A stretch of 64,000 nt of DNA from Pacificoceanicola sp048553275 (lineage in GTDB: Bacteria > Pseudomonadota > Alphaproteobacteria > Rhodobacterales > Rhodobacteraceae). Below, in pieces: positions 1-7,518 of this stretch. Under the pieces are notes generated by a model that saw only the letters and a program-made list of their open reading frames with translations, had not been told where the DNA came from and did not search any database. Position 1 is the stretch's first letter. Each line of letters starts with the position of its first letter. The position numbers and the translations under genes are program-made. Where the stretch lies: NCBI RefSeq assembly GCF_048553275.1, contig NZ_JBLZMW010000019.1, positions 1 to 64,000 of the forward strand, in the 5' to 3' direction.

Positions 1-103
1 ACTGCGCATACATCGCGTCATACGCCGCAGCATCAACATTCGCAGAAGCCGTAAGCTCCGCGCTGGGGGGGTAGGTGGTGGCGATTGCTGTCTGATCCGT
101 CAT
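1..103 (-). CDS. acs: Acetate--CoA ligase (acetyl-CoA synthetase), N-terminal fragment
   Basis: Only the first 34 codons are in the window; the gene continues past base 1. The start is ATG at 103-101 (minus), preceded by a good ribosome binding site (GGGAGGA). The peptide begins MTDQTAIATTYPPSAEL and continues with VDAAAYDAMYAQ. This matches the opening of alphaproteobacterial acetyl-CoA synthetases, where a YPPS motif and a DAxxYxAMY segment precede the adenylation domain. The enzyme would activate acetate to acetyl-CoA via acetyl-AMP. Recognition rests on about 34 residues from memory of the family, so the call is probable rather than certain. Confidence 0.7.
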   Translation of the reverse strand, partial: MTDQTAIATTYPPSAELTASANVDAAAYDAMYAQ

Positions 104-535
104 GGCGGTCCTCCCTTTCATCACGCTTGTGCCGCGGCGCGGTCTTTACGCTACGTCGCAGTCTAGGGCACCATAGCACGTCCTGAAAATCATAGAATAA
201 GCCACGAATATATATGAGTTAATTTGTAAATCCATTTTCTAGGCGGTTGGAAAGCTGAAAATTTATTTTCCGCCCAAGTGTTAAGCCGCTGTTAAAAAAC
301 AACTCTTGGACGCTAACATAACAAGCGCGAGCGCGCACAACCCTTGGTAAAGTGGCGGTGTTTGCGCAAACGGTATGGTGCGACATATTGCGCCGGTGTA
401 CCGCCGCATACCGTCGGTCCTGTAGCGGACCCATACTTTTGCGAATCCGGAAAACCTTGCGCCCGGCGTTTGATGCACTAACCTGCCGCATCAAGGCGGC
501 GTTGACCGCCATGAAACCAATGGGAGGTCCCTATC
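104..535. other. Intergenic region, divergent promoters
   Basis: This 432-bp stretch separates the minus-strand acetyl-CoA synthetase start from the plus-strand TRAP operon, so it should hold two divergent promoters. It is AT-richer than its surroundings around 185-300. No convincing coding frame is visible, and I could not single out a clear -35/-10 pair or palindromic operator. Confidence 0.5.
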
Positions 536-1549
536 TTGAACATCACCGGAAAACTGCTCTGCACCGTTGTTGCCTTTGCCTTTGCAAGCGAAGCCGCCGC
601 CACCGAATGGAACGTGTCCGTCTGGGGCAAGCGCCGTGCCTTCACCGAGCACATCCACAAGCTGGCCGATCTGGTCGCCGAAAAGACGAACGGCGAGTTC
701 ACAATGACCATCAGCTATGGCGGTCTGTCGAAGAACACCGAGAACCTCGACGGTATCAGCATCGGCGCTTTCGAGATGGCACAGTTCTGCGCCGGATATC
801 ACCCGGACAAGAACCGCGCGATCACCGTGCTTGAGCTGCCGTTCCTCGGCGTGAATACGCTTGATGAGGAAGTCGCGGTTTCAAATGCAGTCTATGCGCA
901 CCCGGCCGTTGCCGAGGAAATGGCGCAGTGGAACGCGAAGATGCTGATGACATCCCCGATGCCGCAGTACAATCTCGTGGGCACCGGCGAGCCGCGCGAC
1001 GCGCTTGAGAAATTCGACGGCATGCGGGTGCGCGCAACCGGCGGTATCGGTCAGGCGTTTGAAGCGGTCGGCGGCGTTCCCACATCCGTGACATCCTCCG
1101 AAGCCTATCAGGCGATGGAAAGCGGCGTTGTCGACACCGTTGCCTTTGCCCAGCACGCGCACCTGTCTTTCGGAACCATCAACGAGGCCGATTGGTGGAC
1201 CGCGAACCTCAACCCCGGCACGGTGAATTGCCCGGTCGTGGTGAACATCGACGCCTACGAGTCACTCAGTGACGCGGAGCGCGAGGCGTTGGACAGCTCG
1301 GTGGACGAGGCGATCGACTACTACCTCGAAAACTATGGCAAACTTCTCAAGCAGTGGGATGACGTGCTGGCGGAGAAAAATGTGACCAAGGTCATGATCT
1401 CCGATGATGAGCTGGCCAAGTTCGAAGAGGTCGGCGGCCAGCCCATTCAGAAGGCATGGCTGGACGAGATGAACGCACAGGGCATGCCCGCGCAGGAACT
1501 GCTCGACCTTGTGAAATCCACGCTCGCCGAGACACGCGCGTCGAACTGA
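536..1549 (+). CDS. dctP: TRAP transporter substrate-binding protein (DctP family)
   Basis: This is a periplasmic solute receptor of 337 residues, typical for the DctP family. A TTG start at 536 is chosen because GGGAGG lies at 522-527 and the resulting N-terminus is a short signal peptide (hydrophobic about residues 6-18, cleavage near AAAT). The mature protein starts EWNVSVWG. It contains family landmarks: a GALEMA-like motif read here as GAFEMAQF near residue 80, and the segment GMRVRATGG near 160, which includes the conserved Arg that binds the substrate carboxylate. The gene is first in a complete TRAP operon with the small and large permeases directly downstream. The substrate is unknown; the family mostly transports organic acids. 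Confidence 0.9.
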   Translation: MNITGKLLCTVVAFAFASEAAATEWNVSVWGKRRAFTEHIHKLADLVAEKTNGEFTMTISYGGLSKNTENLDGISIGAFEMAQFCAGYHPDKNRAITVLELPFLGVNTLDEEVAVSNAVYAHPAVAEEMAQWNAKMLMTSPMPQYNLVGTGEPRDALEKFDGMRVRATGGIGQAFEAVGGVPTSVTSSEAYQAMESGVVDTVAFAQHAHLSFGTINEADWWTANLNPGTVNCPVVVNIDAYESLSDAEREALDSSVDEAIDYYLENYGKLLKQWDDVLAEKNVTKVMISDDELAKFEEVGGQPIQKAWLDEMNAQGMPAQELLDLVKSTLAETRASN

Positions 1550-1641
1550 CGGTGGCGGCCTGATTGTCCCCCGGTGGTGCAGGCCGCCGGGGGATTGCAT
1601 TTCAAAAACAACGAAGCCCCGATGACGGGGACGGAGGGGAT

Positions 1642-2274
1642 ATGGCCGGGTCGGCATCTGTTCTGGAGGACGACAGCCTGCTGTCGCGCCTCGACCGGGG
1701 ATTACTGAAAATCGAGCGGGGTATGGCAACGGTGTCAGGGCTTGGCGCCTTCATGCTGATGTGCCTTGCCGTGATTTCCGTCGTCGGGCGCAACGGGTTC
1801 AACGAACCGCTGCGCGGCTATGTAGACTGGATCGAGGCGGCAATGCCGCTGATTGCGATCTTCGGCATCGCCTATGTGCAGCGCGAAGGCGGGCACATCC
1901 GCATGGACATTCTCGTCGGGCGTCTGTCCGGACGGCCCCTGTGGCTGGCGGAGTTCCTGACCACTCTGGCAGTGCTCATACTGATGCTGCTGCTGGTCTG
2001 GGGCACCTGGGCGCATTTCGATCGCAGTTTCGATTTCTCCAAACCGAACTGGAGCCGCGACAGCTCTATCGACATCGGGCTGCCGATCTGGCCGGCCAAG
2101 CTGGTGGTGCCTGTGGCCTTCTCGGTGATGAGCCTGCGGCTGGCGCTGCAGCTTTGGGGCTTTGGGCGCGCCTTCCTGCGCGGGGAGGAGCGGCCAGCGG
2201 CGGTGCCATTGGTTCAGACGGCGGCAGAGCAGGCAGCGGCGGAAGCCAGACAAATTCAAGGTCACGACGGCTAA
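1642..2274 (+). CDS. dctQ: TRAP transporter small permease (DctQ family)
   Basis: This is a four-helix small membrane subunit of a TRAP carrier, 210 residues. The reading frame is open further upstream, but ATG at 1642 is preferred because GGAGGGG lies at 1633-1639 and the frame before it is low-complexity. Hydrophobic segments fall at about residues 33-52, 65-82, 98-122 and 145-165. The motif YVQREGGHIRMDILV between helices 2 and 3 is typical of DctQ proteins. It lies 92 bp after the binding-protein gene and 12 bp before the large permease gene, so the three are one operon. The hydrophilic, Ala/Glu-rich C-terminus is longer than usual but not remarkable. Confidence 0.9.
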   Translation: MAGSASVLEDDSLLSRLDRGLLKIERGMATVSGLGAFMLMCLAVISVVGRNGFNEPLRGYVDWIEAAMPLIAIFGIAYVQREGGHIRMDILVGRLSGRPLWLAEFLTTLAVLILMLLLVWGTWAHFDRSFDFSKPNWSRDSSIDIGLPIWPAKLVVPVAFSVMSLRLALQLWGFGRAFLRGEERPAAVPLVQTAAEQAAAEARQIQGHDG

Positions 2275-2286
2275 AGGGCGACTATC

Positions 2287-3687
2287 ATGGATTCGATTGA
2301 AATCGGCCTTTGGGTCACGGGCGGAATGTTCATCCTTGTTGTCCTGGGGATGCGCGTCGCTTTCGCTGCGGCGCTGGCGGGGCTTGTCGGGCTTATCTGG
2401 CTGCGCTGGGATCAGTTCGGCTACGATCCGGACCGCTTTGGCAAGGCGCTGGAGATCAGCGTCAAGATCGCGGGGCAGGTGCCCCATGGCAAGGTCGCGA
2501 GCCAGGCGCTCTCGCTCATTCCGACATTCATTCTCATTGGCTATCTTGCATACTATGCGGGTCTGACACGGGCTCTGTTCGAGGCGGCAAAGCGCTGGAT
2601 TGCCTGGGTGCCGGGCGGGCTTGCGGTTTCGACTGTGTTCGCAACGGCCGGCTTTGCGGCGGTGTCGGGCGCCTCCGTGGCGACGGCTGCGGTCTTTGCG
2701 CGTATCGCGATCCCGGAAATGCTCAAGGTGGGCTACGACAAGCGCTTTGCGGCGGGCGTCGTGGCGGCGGGCGGTACGCTGGCCTCGCTCATCCCGCCCT
2801 CTGCGATCCTCGTGATCTATGCGATCATTGTGGAGCAGGATGTGGGCAAGCTGCTGCTGGCAGGCTTCATTCCCGGTGTCTTCTCCGCGTTCGTCTACGC
2901 GGCGCTGATCATCGGTCTGGCCCTGACCATGAAGAACTTCGGCCCTCCGGTCACCGGCTTTACCTGGAAGCAACGGTTTGCCAGCCTGCCTCCGGCGCTG
3001 CCCATCGTGGCGGTGGTCGTGATCATCATCTTCTTTGTCTACAACCCGTTCGGGGGCGACGCCTGGGGCACACCCACCGAAGGCGGTGCCATCGGCGCGT
3101 TCATTGTCTTTTGCATGGCGCTGTTCCGGGGCATGCGCCTGCCGGAACTCAAGGATGCGCTGATCGAGACGGCCAAGCTGTCGATCATGATCTTCTCGAT
3201 CATTTGGGGCGTGCTGATCTACGTGCGTTTTCTCGGTTTTGCGGACCTGCCGACGGCCTTTTCCGACTGGATCACCTCACTGCATTATCCGCCGCTGATG
3301 ATCCTTGTCTGCATCCTGCTCGGCTATGCGGTGCTTGGGATGTTCATGGATGCCATCGGCATGCTGCTGCTGACCCTGCCCGTTGTCTACCCGGCGGTCA
3401 TGGCTCTGAACGGTGGCGAGACGGTCGCGGCGGCGGACAGCGCCTTTGGCATGTCCGGTACGATGTGCGCGATCTGGTTCGGCATACTCGTGGTGAAGAT
3501 GGCGGAGTTCTGCCTCATTACGCCACCCATTGGCCTGAACTGCTTTGTTGTCGCGGGCGTGCGCCCGGAGCTGTCGGTGCAGGATGTCTTCCGGGGGGTG
3601 ATGCCCTTCTTCGTGGCCGATGCGGTGACGATCGCCTTGCTGGTGGCCTTCCCATCGATTGTCCTGTGGTTGCCATCCCTGGCATAG
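2287..3687 (+). CDS. dctM: TRAP transporter large permease (DctM family)
   Basis: This is the ion-coupled transport subunit, 466 residues and strongly hydrophobic with about 12-13 helices. Family signatures include SGASVATAAVFARIAIPEM near residue 130, the AAGGTLASLIPPSAILVIY loop near 160, and the second inverted repeat with GMFMDAIGMLLLTLPVVYP near 355 and LITPPIGLNCFVV near 415. ATG at 2287 follows the small-permease stop by 12 bases. It ends the first TRAP operon and is followed by a bidirectional hairpin terminator at 3736-3763. The substrate cannot be read from the sequence. Confidence 0.93.
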   Translation: MDSIEIGLWVTGGMFILVVLGMRVAFAAALAGLVGLIWLRWDQFGYDPDRFGKALEISVKIAGQVPHGKVASQALSLIPTFILIGYLAYYAGLTRALFEAAKRWIAWVPGGLAVSTVFATAGFAAVSGASVATAAVFARIAIPEMLKVGYDKRFAAGVVAAGGTLASLIPPSAILVIYAIIVEQDVGKLLLAGFIPGVFSAFVYAALIIGLALTMKNFGPPVTGFTWKQRFASLPPALPIVAVVVIIIFFVYNPFGGDAWGTPTEGGAIGAFIVFCMALFRGMRLPELKDALIETAKLSIMIFSIIWGVLIYVRFLGFADLPTAFSDWITSLHYPPLMILVCILLGYAVLGMFMDAIGMLLLTLPVVYPAVMALNGGETVAAADSAFGMSGTMCAIWFGILVVKMAEFCLITPPIGLNCFVVAGVRPELSVQDVFRGVMPFFVADAVTIALLVAFPSIVLWLPSLA

Positions 3688-3735
3688 GCCGCGTGGCGGC
3701 ACCGTAGTTGCACGATAGAAAGCTGCACGATACAA

Positions 3736-3763
3736 AAAAGGCGCTTCTTGCGAGGCGCCTTTT
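3736..3763. terminator. Bidirectional intrinsic terminator
   Basis: A perfect 9-bp stem is formed by AAAAGGCGC (3736-3744) and GCGCCTTTT (3755-3763) with a 10-base loop. The outer A/T runs give a U-tract in both directions. It lies between the converging TRAP operon (plus) and frcBCA operon (minus) and can terminate both. Confidence 0.85.
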
Positions 3764-3784
3764 CCTTTGTCTGATGCTCTGCGA

Positions 3785-4564
3785 TCAGGCGGCTTGTTCT
3801 GTGGGCGGTTCCTTGGCGCCGGTCATGAAGGCCACCGCGTCCGACATGGTGTAATCCTTCGGGTTGACCACGCAGAGGCGGCGACCCAAGCGGTGTACGT
3901 GGATGCGATCGGCCACTTCGAACACATGCGGCATGTTGTGGCTGATCAGGATGATCGGAATGCCACGCGATTTCACATCCTGGATCAACTCCAGCACCCG
4001 GCGGCTTTCCTTGACCCCAAGCGCCGCAGTCGGCTCGTCGAGAATAATGACCTTCGAGCCGAAGGCGGCGGCGCGGGCCACGGCCACGCCCTGACGCTGG
4101 CCCCCGGAGAGGGTTTCGACAGCCTGGTTGATGTTCTGGATGGTCATCAGCCCAAGATCGTTCAGCTTTTCCCGCGCGATGCGTTGCATCTCTGCCTTGT
4201 CGAGCTTTTTAAAAACCTTGCCCATGATGCCCTTTTGCCGGATCTCGCGGCCCATGAACATGTTGTCGGCGATGGACAGGGCCGGGGACATGGCCAGCGT
4301 CTGGTAGACGGTTTCGATCCCCGCCTTCCGCGCATCAATGGGCGTCTGAAAGTGGATCGGTTTGCCGTCCAGTTCCACGGTCCCGGCGTCGGGCTGCACC
4401 GCGCCGGAGATTGCCTTGATCAGGGTGGACTTGCCCGCGCCGTTGTCGCCGATGACAGCGAGGATTTCGCCGGGGTAGAGATCGAAGTCGCAGCGGTCGA
4501 GGGCGGTCACCTTGCCGTAGCGCTTGACGAGGCCACGGCCTTTGAGAATGGGCTGCTGTGTCAT
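3785..4564 (-). CDS. frcA: Sugar ABC transporter ATP-binding protein (FrcA-like)
   Basis: This is the single-domain ATPase (259 residues) of a CUT2-type sugar importer. Visible motifs in order are Walker A GDNGAGKST (about residues 38-46), the Q-loop in VYQTLAMSPAL, signature LSGGQRQGVAVARA, Walker B VIILDEPTAALG and the switch His in ILISHN. RbsA-type proteins have two ATPase domains; this length of about 260 is the FrcA form. The start is ATG 4564-4562. It overlaps by ATGA the stop of a short frame running out of the repeat array upstream, which suggests translational coupling. The gene follows frcB and frcC in the order known from Sinorhizobium meliloti frcBCAK, but no frcK is present; the operon ends at the hairpin 3736-3763. 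Fructose specificity is inferred from the FrcB resemblance. Confidence 0.9.
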   Translation of the reverse strand: MTQQPILKGRGLVKRYGKVTALDRCDFDLYPGEILAVIGDNGAGKSTLIKAISGAVQPDAGTVELDGKPIHFQTPIDARKAGIETVYQTLAMSPALSIADNMFMGREIRQKGIMGKVFKKLDKAEMQRIAREKLNDLGLMTIQNINQAVETLSGGQRQGVAVARAAAFGSKVIILDEPTAALGVKESRRVLELIQDVKSRGIPIILISHNMPHVFEVADRIHVHRLGRRLCVVNPKDYTMSDAVAFMTGAKEPPTEQAA

Positions 4565-5044
4565 GCTGCTGCCTTTCTGGTCCGGTTTTCGGTCTGCGAC
4601 TGCCCGGTATCCCGGGCAATCGTGCGAGATGTGACGGATTTCATGCAGGTCATGCGGAGACCTTTCTGATCCATTGGTCTCCCGCGGGTTTCCCCGCGTG
4701 CGGTGTCGTCCGCATTCCGCTGGAGATCGTTCATGCAGGTCATGCGGAGACCTTTCTGATCCATTGGTCTCCCGCAGGTTTCNNNNNNNNNNNNNNNNNN
4801 NNNNNNNNNNNNNNNNNNNNNNNNNNNNNNNNNNNNNNNNNNNNNNNNNNNNNNNNNNNNNNNNNNNNNNNNNNNNNNNNNCCCCGCGTGCGGTGTCGTC
4901 CGCATTCGGCAGGAGATCGTTCATGCAGGTCATGCGGAGACCTTTCTGATCCATTGGTCTCCCGCGGGTTTCCCCGCGTGCGGTGTCGTCTGCATTCGGC
5001 AGGAGATCGTTCATGCAGGTCATGCGGAGACCTTTCTGATCCAT
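4561..5044 (-). CDS. Putative repeat-encoded coupling ORF between frcC and frcA
   Basis: Each 90-bp repeat unit holds GGGAG, four bases, then ATG, in a frame that stays open across whole units (90 is a multiple of three). Unit peptides start MDQKGLRMTCMNDLL. The frame begins inside the last codons of frcC (ATG at 5044-5042). After the last unit it runs 38 codons, ending KAAA, with a TGA that overlaps the frcA start as ATGA. Start codons recur at 5044, 4954, 4764 and 4674. The 99-N gap breaks the frame as written; a gap length of 90k-1 would keep it. The visible copies imply at least about 128 codons. Whether the product is stable or only couples translation is unknown. No homologue is recognised. 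Confidence 0.35.
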
Positions 5045-5049
5045 TGGTC
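4640..5049. repeat. 90-bp tandem repeat array spanning frcC end and frcC-frcA spacer
   Basis: Units begin (CATGCAGGTCATGCGG on the plus strand) at 4642, 4732, 4922 and 5012. The period is exactly 90 bp on both sides of the gap; the copy at 5012 is partial (about 38 bp) and is the genuine 3' end of frcC. Read on the minus strand, each unit carries the last codons and stop of frcC, then a hairpin with stem CGCGGG/CCCGCG around a GAAA tetraloop, then a GGGAG ribosome binding site and ATG. Copies differ slightly (one stem base at 4776, a few bases around 4715-4722), so the array is not a pure assembly echo. It is not a CRISPR: there are no unique spacers. Confidence 0.9.
4783..4881. other. Assembly gap (99 N) inside the repeat array
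   Basis: The gap flanks (GGTTTC before, CCCCGCGTG after) are adjacent parts of the repeat and share one C. A seamless array would need a gap of 89, 179 and so on, or -1. The 99 bases given fit no whole number of units, so the N-run is a placeholder and the copy number is unresolved. Confidence 0.9.
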
Positions 5050-6087
5050 AACGGCGACTGCGGCAATGATCAGTGTTCCGATGAGCAGAAACGTCCATTG
5101 GGGGTCGGCGCCGGCCATACGCAGGCCAAGCTCGAACACGCCCACGATCAGCGCTCCGAAGAATGCCCCGACGATGGAGCCGCGTCCGCCAAAGAGCGAG
5201 ATGCCCCCGATGACCACGGCCGTGATGGCCTGGATGTTGCCGATGACACCCGTGGTTGCGGAGGGGGAGACGGAGCCATAGCGCCCGATCATCACCCATC
5301 CCGCCAGAGCGCAGATGAAGCCGACAAGCATGTACACCGACATAAGCGTCTTGTGCACGTTCACGCCGGCCAGTTTTGCGGCCTCGGGATCATCCCCCAC
5401 GGCATACACGTGGCGGCCCCATGCAGTCGAGCGCAGCGCGTAGGCAAGGCCAAAGACAAGCGCGATCATCAGGACCACGCCAAGCGTCAGGGTGGCGCCG
5501 CCGATCTGCATCTTGGTCCCGAGGAACTGCAGGAACGGCGCATCGGCTTCGATGTCCTGGCTGCGGATGGTTTCGTTGGACGAGTAAAGGTAGTTCGCGG
5601 CCAGAACGATCTGCCACATGCCGAGCGTCACGATGAAGGGCGGTAGCTTGACCCGGCTGACGAGCCAGCCGTTGACCGCGCCAATGGCGGTGCCGATGGC
5701 AAGGCCACAGGCCACGGCGACCACGGGGGGCAGGCCGTATCGGAAGGAGAATTGCCCCATGATCACCGAGCACAGAACCGCAATGGCACCGACCGACAGG
5801 TCGATGCCGGCGGTCAGGATGATCAGCGATTGCGCCGCTGCGAGCACGCCCACGATCTGAACCTGTTGCAGGATCAGCGTCAGGGCAAAAGGAGAGAAAA
5901 ACCGCGATCCGAGAACAAGCCCGAAGACGATGATGGCACTGACCAGAACGATCAGCGGTATGAGCGCCGGGTTCACATGCAGCAGGTGCTGCATCTTGCC
6001 GAGCATTCCCTTGCCGTCATCGGCGAAGGATGCCACCTCGCTGGTGGCCCCGCTGGCGGCGGATTCGTAATTGTCCGTCTGGGACAT
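5020..6087 (-). CDS. frcC: Sugar ABC transporter permease (FrcC-like)
   Basis: This is the inner-membrane permease of a CUT2 sugar importer, 355 residues with about 10 hydrophobic helices. ATG at 6087-6085 is chosen because GAGAGGATC precedes it; the open frame upstream to 6156 is arginine-rich and unlikely. Landmarks are LTAGIDLSVGAIAVLCSVIM near residue 100, NGWLVSRVKLPPFIVTLGM near 150 and GGISLFGGRGSIVGAFFGAL near 300. The natural C-terminus DQWIRKVSA coincides with the first, partial copy of the 90-bp repeat, so repeat expansion leaves FrcC intact. It lies 212 bp after frcB with a strong hairpin in between. Confidence 0.9.
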   Translation of the reverse strand: MSQTDNYESAASGATSEVASFADDGKGMLGKMQHLLHVNPALIPLIVLVSAIIVFGLVLGSRFFSPFALTLILQQVQIVGVLAAAQSLIILTAGIDLSVGAIAVLCSVIMGQFSFRYGLPPVVAVACGLAIGTAIGAVNGWLVSRVKLPPFIVTLGMWQIVLAANYLYSSNETIRSQDIEADAPFLQFLGTKMQIGGATLTLGVVLMIALVFGLAYALRSTAWGRHVYAVGDDPEAAKLAGVNVHKTLMSVYMLVGFICALAGWVMIGRYGSVSPSATTGVIGNIQAITAVVIGGISLFGGRGSIVGAFFGALIVGVFELGLRMAGADPQWTFLLIGTLIIAAVAVDQWIRKVSA

Positions 6088-6265
6088 GATCCTCTCCCTT
6101 TTTGGAATAGGTCCGCGCACTCCCCGACGCGGAATACATTGGGCGCGGATGGACAAGCGCCCGCCGCATACCGGGAGTGTGGTGTTTCTGATTGGGCTTG
6201 GTCAACCGGGAGCACGGATGCGCATCGCATCGCGCCGTGAAGGCGGGCCCCGGGAATCAGGAGGT

Positions 6266-6290
6266 CCGGGGCGCATCTGGTGCGCCCCGG
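6266..6290 (-). promoter_or_regulatory. Intercistronic hairpin after frcB
   Basis: A perfect 10-bp stem (CCGGGGCGCA / TGCGCCCCGG, loop TCTGG) starts ten bases beyond the frcB stop. There is no U-run on the minus strand, so it more likely protects the frcB end of the message or attenuates read-through. That would fit higher expression of the binding protein than of frcC-frcA. Confidence 0.7.
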
Positions 6291-6299
6291 TTGATCAGA

Positions 6300-7334
6300 T
6301 CAGCCCCAGCAGAGGTCCGTGCCTTCGGCCGTGTCGATGGACTCGACACCATCGACAGGCTTGTCAGTGACCAGCGCCACGCCCGTGTCAAAGAAGTCCT
6401 TGCCGTCGGTTGCGGAGGGCTTCACGCCGTCCTTGGCCCATGCCGCGATCGCTTCGATGCCCTTGGAGGCCATCAGGAGCGGGTACTGCTGCGAGGTCGC
6501 GCCAATCACGCCTTCCTTGACGTTCTGCACGCCGGGGCAGCCGCCGTCGACAGACACGATCAGTACATCGTTCTCACGGCCAATGTCCTTCAGCGCCTCA
6601 TAGGCACCGGCGGCGGCAGGTTCGTTGATCGTGTAGACCACGTTGATGTTCATGTCCTTGGCAAGCAGGTTCTCCATCGCCTTGCGACCACCTTCTTCGT
6701 TGCCCGAGGTCACGTCGTTGCCGACGATGCGCGGATCGGTCTCGTCGCCCCACTTGCTCGGATCTTTGACGTCGATGCCAAAGCCGGTCAGGAAACCTTG
6801 ATCGCGCAGAACGCCGACGGTCGGCTGGCTGATGCCCAGGTCGAGCATGCCGATCTTGGCGTCTGCGGCAGCATCGCCCAGCTGGGCCGCGGCCCATTGA
6901 CCGATCAGCTCACCGGCAAGGAAGTTGTCGGTGGCAAAGGTCATGTCGGCGGCGTCAATCGGGTTCAGCGGCGTATCAAGCGCGATCACCAGAAGACCGG
7001 CGTCGCGGGCCTGCTGGACGGAGGGCACGATGGCGGAGGTGTCGGAGGCGGTGATCAGGATGCCCTTTGCACCGTTGGCGATGCATGTCTCGATGGCCTG
7101 AACCTGGGTCTCGTTGTCGCCGTCAACCTTGCCGGCATAGCTGTTGAGCGAAATGCCCAGCTCTTCGGCCTTGGCCTCGGCGCCTTCGCGCATCTTGACG
7201 AAGAACGGGTTGGTGTCGGTCTTGGTGATCAGGCACGCGCTGATCGAATGGCTGGCTGCGGAGGCGGCACCTGCGAGGGCAGTAAAGGCCAGTGCGGATG
7301 CGCCAACAGTCAGCGTTTTCTTCAATGTGGTCAC
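6300..7334 (-). CDS. frcB: Sugar ABC transporter periplasmic binding protein (FrcB-like)
   Basis: This is a type-I periplasmic binding protein (344 residues) with a signal peptide at about residues 1-27 (hydrophobic GASALAFTALAGAASA). The mature protein contains ACLITKTDTNPFFVKMREGA, then IETCIANGAKGILITASD, ALDTPLNPIDAADMTFATDN and NEPAAAGAYEALKDIGRE. These closely resemble the fructose-binding FrcB of Sinorhizobium as I remember it. The start is GTG 7334-7332 with GGGAGG six bases upstream. It is the first gene of the frcBCA operon, which transports fructose and probably related sugars such as mannose or ribose. It is divergent from a ROK-family repressor gene, with a perfect inverted repeat between them. 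Confidence 0.92.
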   Translation of the reverse strand: MTTLKKTLTVGASALAFTALAGAASAASHSISACLITKTDTNPFFVKMREGAEAKAEELGISLNSYAGKVDGDNETQVQAIETCIANGAKGILITASDTSAIVPSVQQARDAGLLVIALDTPLNPIDAADMTFATDNFLAGELIGQWAAAQLGDAAADAKIGMLDLGISQPTVGVLRDQGFLTGFGIDVKDPSKWGDETDPRIVGNDVTSGNEEGGRKAMENLLAKDMNINVVYTINEPAAAGAYEALKDIGRENDVLIVSVDGGCPGVQNVKEGVIGATSQQYPLLMASKGIEAIAAWAKDGVKPSATDGKDFFDTGVALVTDKPVDGVESIDTAEGTDLCWG

Positions 7335-7437
7335 GTTTTTTCCTCCCTAAGGTCGTTTGAAAGTTTGCGACCGGATCGTCCTCCGGACCGTTTGATCGCG
7401 TCTCTCAACCCAGACAAAACCGGGATTCGCCGCCAGA

Positions 7438-7472
7438 GTCAATAAATAAATAACCATGATTTATTTATTGAC
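7438..7472. promoter_or_regulatory. Palindromic operator between frcB and the ROK gene
   Basis: There is a perfect 14-bp inverted repeat: GTCAATAAATAAAT (7438-7451) and its complement (7459-7472) around a 7-base centre. It lies between the divergent frcB and ROK genes. Perfect symmetry and AT-richness in GC-rich DNA make it the likely binding site of the ROK regulator. An ATG at 7456 lies inside the palindrome and is therefore not the preferred start of the ROK gene. Confidence 0.85.
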
Positions 7473-7518
7473 AGACGCCGCCCGCCACGCACATTCTCGC
7501 CCTCAGGGAGGACACGTT

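Noticed and set aside
1735..2973. 412-codon minus-strand frame over the TRAP permease genes
   Set aside because: Composition is Arg/His/Gln-rich, no motif is recognisable, and both plus-strand permeases are clear.
3785..5044. One long frame joining the repeat array to FrcA
   Set aside because: It is continuous only because the 99-N gap sets the frame; FrcA has its own clear start at 4564 and the family length of about 260.
4640..5049. CRISPR array
   Set aside because: The 90-bp units are contiguous copies with no unique spacers and include the end of frcC; no cas genes are present.
7456..7518. Upstream ATG start for the ROK regulator
   Set aside because: It lies inside the perfect operator palindrome and lacks a ribosome binding site; TTG 7519 has GGGAGG at the right distance.
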